DNA of 64,000 bases. Origin: Sphingomonas sp. UNC305MFCol5.2. GTDB lineage: Bacteria > Pseudomonadota > Alphaproteobacteria > Sphingomonadales > Sphingomonadaceae. Position numbers and translations under genes: made by a program. Below are positions 59,669 to 64,000 of this stretch, piece by piece. Position 1 is the first letter of the stretch, and each line of letters opens with the position of its first letter. Under the pieces are notes generated by a model that saw only the letters and a list, made by a program, of their open reading frames with translations, did no database searches and had not been told where the DNA came from. The stretch covers positions 682,001 through 746,000 of the forward strand of contig NZ_JOOE01000002.1 in assembly GCF_000712135.1 (NCBI RefSeq), in the 5' to 3' direction.

Positions 59669-59669
59669 G

Positions 59670-59697
59670 TGCGAATGCTTCGCAATACCCTTGCGAA
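59670..59697. promoter_or_regulatory. Overlapping dyads, Fur-like site candidate, upstream of bfd
   Basis: TGCGAA-TGC-TTCGCA (59670-59684) and TTCGCAA-TACCC-TTGCGAA (59679-59697) overlap, starting just after the DUF418 stop and about 50-75 bases before the bfd ATG. The GCGAA/TTCGC pattern resembles alphaproteobacterial iron-regulator sites; the assignment is inference. Confidence 0.5.
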
Positions 59698-59744
59698 TCG
59701 GTCTCAATAGCCGTACATCCCCACCATCGAGGCGTGAGGGTCAG

Positions 59745-59915
59745 ATGGTCGTCTGCGTTTGCAATGCAATCCGGGAACATGACGTGCGTGCGGCAGCCCG
59801 CGAGGGCGCGACCAGTGCGTGCCAGGCGTATCGCGCGCTCGGACGCAGCCCGAAATGCGGCCAGTGCGTGCCCTTTGCCCGCGAGATCATCAACGCCGAG
59901 CGTGCGGCTGCGTAG
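59745..59915 (+). CDS. bfd: Bacterioferritin-associated ferredoxin
   Basis: A 56-residue protein, MVVCVCNAIREHDVRAAARE, with Cys4, Cys6, Cys38 and Cys41 (CVCN, CGQC) that bind a 2Fe-2S cluster in this family. It reduces Bfr to release iron. It is followed by a terminator and then bfr. Confidence 0.93.
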   Translation: MVVCVCNAIREHDVRAAAREGATSACQAYRALGRSPKCGQCVPFAREIINAERAAA

Positions 59916-59925
59916 CGTTCGCAAC

Positions 59926-59952
59926 TAAAAAACCGCGGATTTCTGCGGTTTT
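59926..59952 (+). terminator. Terminator between bfd and bfr
   Basis: AAAACCGC (59929-59936) pairs with GCGGTTTT (59945-59952) around an 8-base loop, with A and T runs on either side, just after bfd. Confidence 0.65.
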
Positions 59953-60005
59953 CGCGCCCCTGTTTTAGCGCTATGGCATCCCCGTAAAGCATAGGGATGA
60001 CGGCC

Positions 60006-60488
60006 ATGAAGGGCGACGCAAAGGTCCTCGAATTCCTCAACGAGGTGCTCAAGAACGAGCTCACCGCGATCAACCAATATTGGCTGCACTACCGATTGCT
60101 CGACAATTGGGGCGTCCGGAAGCTCGCCGAGCTCGAGCGCCACGAATCGATCGACGAGATGAAGCACGCCGACAAATTGGCGGAGCGCATCCTATTCCTC
60201 GAAGGACTTCCCAATTTCCAGTTGCTCGGCCGCCTGCGCATCGGCGAGACTGTCGAGGAGATCCTGCGCGCCGACCTGGCGGTGGAAGTCGAGGCGATCG
60301 CCGTGCTCAAGGAAGCGATCCCGCATTGCGAGGCGGTGCGCGACTTCGTCACCCGCGACCTGTTCGTGGACATCCTCGAGAGCGAGGAAGAGCATGTCGA
60401 CACGCTCGAGCGCCAGTTCGACATGATCGCGCGGATGGGGCTGGAAAATTACATCCAGCTCAACAGCAAGGCCGAAGAAGCGAGCTAG
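60006..60488 (+). CDS. bfr: Bacterioferritin
   Basis: The 160-residue product, from ATG 60006 (not 59997), gives exact E. coli numbering: haem ligand Met52 and ferroxidase Glu18, Glu51, His54. MKGDAKVLEFLNEVLKNELT and HYRLLDNWGVRKLAELERH are typical. A 24-mer iron store, paired with bfd. Confidence 0.96.
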   Translation: MKGDAKVLEFLNEVLKNELTAINQYWLHYRLLDNWGVRKLAELERHESIDEMKHADKLAERILFLEGLPNFQLLGRLRIGETVEEILRADLAVEVEAIAVLKEAIPHCEAVRDFVTRDLFVDILESEEEHVDTLERQFDMIARMGLENYIQLNSKAEEAS

Positions 60489-60495
60489 CGCTTTC

Positions 60496-60572
60496 GTGCT
60501 CCTGCGAAAGCCGGAGTCCAGAGTCACGAAGGAATCGCTTGCGGTCCTGGGCTCCTGCTTTCGCAGGAGCAC
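60496..60572. repeat. Inverted-repeat intergenic element
   Basis: GTGCTCCTGCGAAAGC (60496-60511) and GCTTTCGCAGGAGCAC (60557-60572) are perfect 16-bp complements with a 45-base inner part, between convergent bfr and the Hpt gene. Inner GGAGTCCAG/CCTGGGCTCC extends the pairing. Confidence 0.8.
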
Positions 60573-60581
60573 TACGCTGCT

Positions 60582-61001
60582 TCAGAGAACCGGCCGACGC
60601 CCGAACGCGGCCGGTTTGCGCGCCACCAGCGGATTTGCCTCGCGCTCGAGCATGTCGAGCGTGGTTTCGAACAACGGGCGCAGCTTCACGACATGTTCGA
60701 GCGCCTCGGTCGGCGTCTCGCGGCGCTCGATGCAGCCGCGCGCGATCATCTCGATCGTCTCGGCCAGATCGGACAGCGGATCGGCGCCGAACTGGCGCGC
60801 CTCGCCCTTGAGCGTGTGCGCCGGGATCACCATCGCGGTGGCGTTGTGGCCACGCATCGCGTCTTCGATCCTGTCGACGGACTTGATGCCGTCCTCGCGG
60901 AAATAGCCGAGGATACGCACGAAGTTCGCCCCCAGCTCGGAGCGCGCCTGCTGGAAATTCTCCCAGTTCACCAGCGGATCATTGCCGATCGTCACGTTCA
61001 T
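60582..61001 (-). CDS. Stand-alone histidine phosphotransfer (Hpt) protein
   Basis: The 139-residue product from ATG 61001, with a G-rich Shine-Dalgarno. FQQARSELGANFVRILGYFRE begins a helical bundle, and AHTLKGEARQFGADPLSDLA holds the phosphorylated His62. It relays phosphate between a hybrid kinase and a regulator not in the window. Confidence 0.9.
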   Translation of the reverse strand: MNVTIGNDPLVNWENFQQARSELGANFVRILGYFREDGIKSVDRIEDAMRGHNATAMVIPAHTLKGEARQFGADPLSDLAETIEMIARGCIERRETPTEALEHVVKLRPLFETTLDMLEREANPLVARKPAAFGRRPVL

Positions 61002-61089
61002 ACCCAAAGCATACCCCCCGACGGTATCGGAGCGATCATAGATCGGGAACGTAAACAGGGCGTTGATGCCCTCCGCTGCGGTGCGCGCG

Positions 61090-62463
61090 TCAGCCCTTCT
61101 TGTCGTGATCGAACGGGTTCTTGGGCGCGCGCAGCGTCAAGCGCACGGGCACCGCGCCGAAATCGAATTCCTTGCGCAAGCCGTTGATCAGATAGCGCTG
61201 ATAGCTGACCGGCAGCAGGTCGACGCGCGTGCCGAACAGGATGAAGCTGGGCGGGCGCGACTTGTTCTGGGTGACGTAGCGCGGCTTGATCCTTTTGCCG
61301 CCGGGTGCGGGGGGCGGATTGGCTTCGATCGCGCGCTCGAACCAGCGATTGAGCTGGCCGGTCGAGACACGGCGCGACCAGGCCTCGCGCGTCTCGAAGG
61401 CCACCTTCATCAGCATGTCGAGCCCCTTGCCGGTCTCGGCCGAGACCGTGAGCAAGGGCACGCCCTTGACCTGCGCCAGCCCCTCGTCGAGCGCGCCCTT
61501 GACGCCGTTGAACAGGCTGGAGGCGTTTTCGGCGACGTCCCATTTGTTGAGCGCGATGACGAGCGCGCGGCCCTCCTGGAGCACGCGATCGGCGATCTTG
61601 AGGTCCTGCACCTCGAGCCCGCGGGTCGCGTCGAGCAGCAGCACCACGACTTCGGCGAAGTCGATCGCACGCAGCGTGTCCATCACCGAGAGCTTTTCGA
61701 GCTTCTCCTCGACGCGCGCCTTCTTGCGCAGGCCGGCGGTGTCGATCAGGCGGACCTTGCGCTTCGCCCCTTCGAAATCTTCCCATTCCCAGTCGATCGA
61801 GATCGAATCGCGCGTGATCCCGGCTTCGGGGCCGGTGATCATGCGATCCTCGTCGAGCAGCCGGTTGACCAGCGTCGACTTGCCGGCATTGGGCCGGCCG
61901 ACGATCGCCAGCTTGAGCGGGGCATCGGGCGATTCCGCGTCCTCGGGCGCCTCCTCTTCCTCGTCGCGGTCGACATGCGGCAGCAGCGCCTCGAACAAAT
62001 CGGCGACGCCCTCGCCATGTTCGGCGGAGAAGGGGATCGGATCGCCCAGGCCCAGCGCCATCGCTTCGATTATGCCCGATTCGCCTGCTTTTCCCTCCGC
62101 CTTGTTGGCCATCAGCACCACCGGACGGTCGGTGCTGCGCAGCCAGCGGGCGATCTCCTCGTCGAGCGGCGTCACCCCCGCCCGCGCGTCGATCAGGAAC
62201 AGCGAGACATCGGCATCGCGCACCGCGGCCTCGGTCTGCGCGCGCATCCGGCCGGGGAGCGTGGCAACGTCCTTGTCCTCATAGCCCGCGGTGTCCATCA
62301 CCCGGAATTCGAGCCCGAGCAGGTTCGCCTCGCCCTCGCGGCGATCGCGCGTCACGCCGGGCTGATCGTCGACCAGCGCCAGCCGCTTGCCGACGAGCCG
62401 GTTGAACAAGGTCGACTTGCCGACATTCGGACGTCCGATGATGGCGACGATGGGAAGAGGCAT
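61090..62463 (-). CDS. der: Ribosome biogenesis GTPase Der
   Basis: The 457-residue protein has two GTPase domains: [19 protein letters not shown] with DTAGYEDKD near 8-60, and [19 protein letters not shown] with [19 protein letters not shown] near 186-255. A KH-like C-terminal domain follows ([20 protein letters not shown]). Essential for 50S assembly. The order bamB-der on one strand is conserved in proteobacteria. Confidence 0.96.
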   Translation of the reverse strand: MPLPIVAIIGRPNVGKSTLFNRLVGKRLALVDDQPGVTRDRREGEANLLGLEFRVMDTAGYEDKDVATLPGRMRAQTEAAVRDADVSLFLIDARAGVTPLDEEIARWLRSTDRPVVLMANKAEGKAGESGIIEAMALGLGDPIPFSAEHGEGVADLFEALLPHVDRDEEEEAPEDAESPDAPLKLAIVGRPNAGKSTLVNRLLDEDRMITGPEAGITRDSISIDWEWEDFEGAKRKVRLIDTAGLRKKARVEEKLEKLSVMDTLRAIDFAEVVVLLLDATRGLEVQDLKIADRVLQEGRALVIALNKWDVAENASSLFNGVKGALDEGLAQVKGVPLLTVSAETGKGLDMLMKVAFETREAWSRRVSTGQLNRWFERAIEANPPPAPGGKRIKPRYVTQNKSRPPSFILFGTRVDLLPVSYQRYLINGLRKEFDFGAVPVRLTLRAPKNPFDHDKKG

Positions 62464-62475
62464 TTTCTAACTCAC

Positions 62476-62625
62476 TCCCCTCCCTGCTTGCAGGGAGGGG
62501 CTGGGGGTGGGTGCGCGTGTCTGCGCGCCTAATAGACTCTCGGGCGGTATAAACAAAGTGACGGGCGGGGCATCGAGCCCCACCCGTCACTACCCACCCC
62601 TAAACCCCTCCCTGAAGGGAGGGGA
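62476..62625. repeat. ATCGA-loop inverted-repeat element, copy 2 (150 bp)
   Basis: Left arm TCCCCTCCCTGCTTGCAGGG...GGGGGTGGGT, right arm ACCCACCCC...CCCTCCCTGAAGGGAGGGG. The inner hairpin is GTGACGGG-C-GGGGC / GCCCC-A-CCCGTCAC with loop ATCGA, the same loop and mismatch position type as copy 1 at 30976. It fills the bamB-der gap. Confidence 0.8.
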
Positions 62626-62634
62626 GAATCCAGG

Positions 62635-63960
62635 TTACCTGTACGCGCTCAACCGACCCTTGTCGTCGAGGACGTAGAGCGTGTTGTTCGCGACGACGAG
62701 CGGAAGCGAGATCGATTCCTTGACGTCCATCGTGCCGGTCACGCTGCCGTCGGTCGGCGAGGCGAAGACGATCTCGCCGCGGCTGTTGCCGAGGATGAGG
62801 CGGCCGCCGGCGAGCACCGGGCCGACCCAACTGATCGGATTCTTCGACTTCTTCTCATTCTCATAGTGGCGCAGCTGCGAGATCCAGCGGATCTTGCCGG
62901 TTCCGCGCGCGATCGCGAGGAGCCGGGCGTCGTCGGTCACGACGAACAGCCATTCGCCCGCCGCCCACGGCGTCGAGATGCCGGCGATGGTCTGCTCCCA
63001 CAGCGGATTGCCGCTGGCCATGTCCATCGCGACCATGCGGCCGCCCTGGCCGATCGCATAGACGCGGCCCTGATCGATCACCGGCTCGGCATCGATATCC
63101 GAAAGCGACGAAACCGAAGTCGACATCGACGTGCGCGAGAGCACCACGTCCCACAGCGAACGGCCATTCTCGTAGCGATAGGCATTGAGCTCGCCCGACG
63201 AGAAGCCGGCGACCACCGTGCCCAGCGCCGAGGCCGGCGCGGCGACGCCGAACACGCCCTGCGATTCGAGGCTGGCCGAGACCGTCCAGCTGATCTCGCC
63301 GGTATCCTGCGCCAGCGCGAAGAGCTGGTTGTCCTGCGTGACGACATAGGCATTGCCATTGGCGAGCGTCGGCGCGCCGCGCAGCGGGCCACCAGGACGC
63401 TTGCGCCACACCACCGCGCCGTCGGCGACGTTGAGCGCGACCACGTCGCCGAGGCCGTTGCTGGCGAACGCGCGTTCGCCCTCGACGCTGACGCCGCCGC
63501 CGAAGCGCGCGGTCTTGTTGCCCTCGTCTTCCTTGGCGGTGCTGGCGCGCCACAATTCAGCGCCGGTGTCCGCCGCCATCGCATGGACGACGCCGTCGGT
63601 ATCGATCACGAAGAGCTTGTTCTCGGACACGACCGGCGACGCGGCGAGCCGCTCCTTCTTGGAAGGCTTGGCGACGTCCTTCGACCAGATTCGCGTCGGG
63701 CTCGCGCCGAGTGCCAAATGGCCCATCGACTTGGCCGCGTTGCCGCCGGGCTGGCGCCAGCCGTCGTTCGCGGCCGCTTCGGGAAGCAGCACGTCGACGG
63801 CCGCGAGCGACTTGTCCGCCGCGATGTCGCTCTCCGACACCAGGATCGGCACGCGCTCGCCGAGCACGGGGGTCTTCTTGCCGCCGCCTTTGAAGATCCC
63901 GCAGCCGCTCACCATCGCGAGCGCCGCGAGAGCGGCAGCCACCCTCACCTTGTTGTTCAT
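62635..63960 (-). CDS. bamB: BamB-like outer-membrane assembly lipoprotein
   Basis: The 441-residue product has a lipobox (LAMVSGC, Cys20) and a PQQ-like eight-bladed propeller: ASPVVSENKLFVIDTDGVVH, VVALNVADGAVVWRKRPGG, PVIDQGRVYAIGQGGRMVAM and ASPTDGSVTGTMDVKESI. BamB aids barrel insertion. It lies with der and an upstream gene in the usual proteobacterial order yfgM-bamB-der. Confidence 0.92.
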   Translation of the reverse strand: MNNKVRVAAALAALAMVSGCGIFKGGGKKTPVLGERVPILVSESDIAADKSLAAVDVLLPEAAANDGWRQPGGNAAKSMGHLALGASPTRIWSKDVAKPSKKERLAASPVVSENKLFVIDTDGVVHAMAADTGAELWRASTAKEDEGNKTARFGGGVSVEGERAFASNGLGDVVALNVADGAVVWRKRPGGPLRGAPTLANGNAYVVTQDNQLFALAQDTGEISWTVSASLESQGVFGVAAPASALGTVVAGFSSGELNAYRYENGRSLWDVVLSRTSMSTSVSSLSDIDAEPVIDQGRVYAIGQGGRMVAMDMASGNPLWEQTIAGISTPWAAGEWLFVVTDDARLLAIARGTGKIRWISQLRHYENEKKSKNPISWVGPVLAGGRLILGNSRGEIVFASPTDGSVTGTMDVKESISLPLVVANNTLYVLDDKGRLSAYR

Positions 63961-64000
63961 TTAGCCTTGGTATCCTTCGACTGATCGATGGCGTCGACAC
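63957..64000 (-). CDS. C-terminal fragment of the gene upstream of bamB (probably YfgM-like)
   Basis: The last codons on the minus strand read DAIDQSKDTKAK then stop, with the TGA overlapping the bamB ATG (ATGA). The identity is inferred only from the conserved yfgM-bamB-der order; the rest lies outside the window. Confidence 0.5.
   Translation of the reverse strand, partial: VDAIDQSKDTKAK

Overview
The window reads as a chromosomal segment of a high-GC alphaproteobacterium of the Sphingomonas type. Supporting this are the DUF1476 (F1-ATPase zeta) gene beside bolA/grxD, a TIGR02300 zinc-ribbon protein, a DUF5076 gene, a large TonB-dependent receptor, a fused thiS-thiG, and several families of short intergenic inverted repeats. 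The assignment is inference from gene content, not from a marker gene.

Bases 1-5903 are the right end of an integrated phage-like element. They hold two tail-end structural genes, a frameshifted excisionase-type HTH gene, an AT-richer HEPN/AbiJ-like gene on the opposite strand (likely defence cargo) and a tyrosine integrase whose start lies about 90 bases from the 3' end of tRNA-Ala(GGC). The left end of the element is outside the window.

Bases 6066-13387 are core genes: a TIGR02300 protein, aroA-cmk-rpsA, ihfB, tRNA-Leu(TAA), a lipoprotein solute-binding protein and a DUF4112 protein. Bases 13573-21732 hold nadC, an ECF sigma factor/membrane protein/exported hydrolase operon, a TonB receptor, a gluconokinase and a short LuxR-type HTH protein. 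Bases 21836-28150 hold a large exported two-domain beta-helix protein fused to a propeller, DNA polymerase IV, an exported beta-helix protein and a Tat-type Dabb protein.

Bases 28314-41962 are mostly minus-strand: nadA, DUF4230, two MBL-fold hydrolases, an M56 peptidase/BlaI pair with a double operator, grxD-bolA-DUF1476, a quinone oxidoreductase, leuC and leuD separated by other genes, a diheme cytochrome c, an epimerase, and a ferritin-like protein. Bases 42141-44879 are a tightly overlapping operon in which the two 3-oxoacid CoA-transferase subunits flank a lipoprotein phosphatase and a DUF5076 gene.

Bases 45109-64000 hold a small outer-membrane barrel, a holin-like/GH25 lysozyme pair, a TPP enzyme, CsbD, a methyltransferase, thiSG, aroQ-accB-accC-arsC, purL, DUF3052, a nitroreductase, DUF418, bfd-bfr, an Hpt protein, and der-bamB with the end of a probable yfgM-like gene.

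The most unusual points are the paired BlaI-type sites upstream of a BlaI/M56 pair without a beta-lactamase, the two dispersed elements whose inner hairpins keep an ATCGA loop while the stem sequence changes compensatorily, the split-subunit operons (leuC/leuD and scoA/scoB), and the HEPN cargo beside the integrase.
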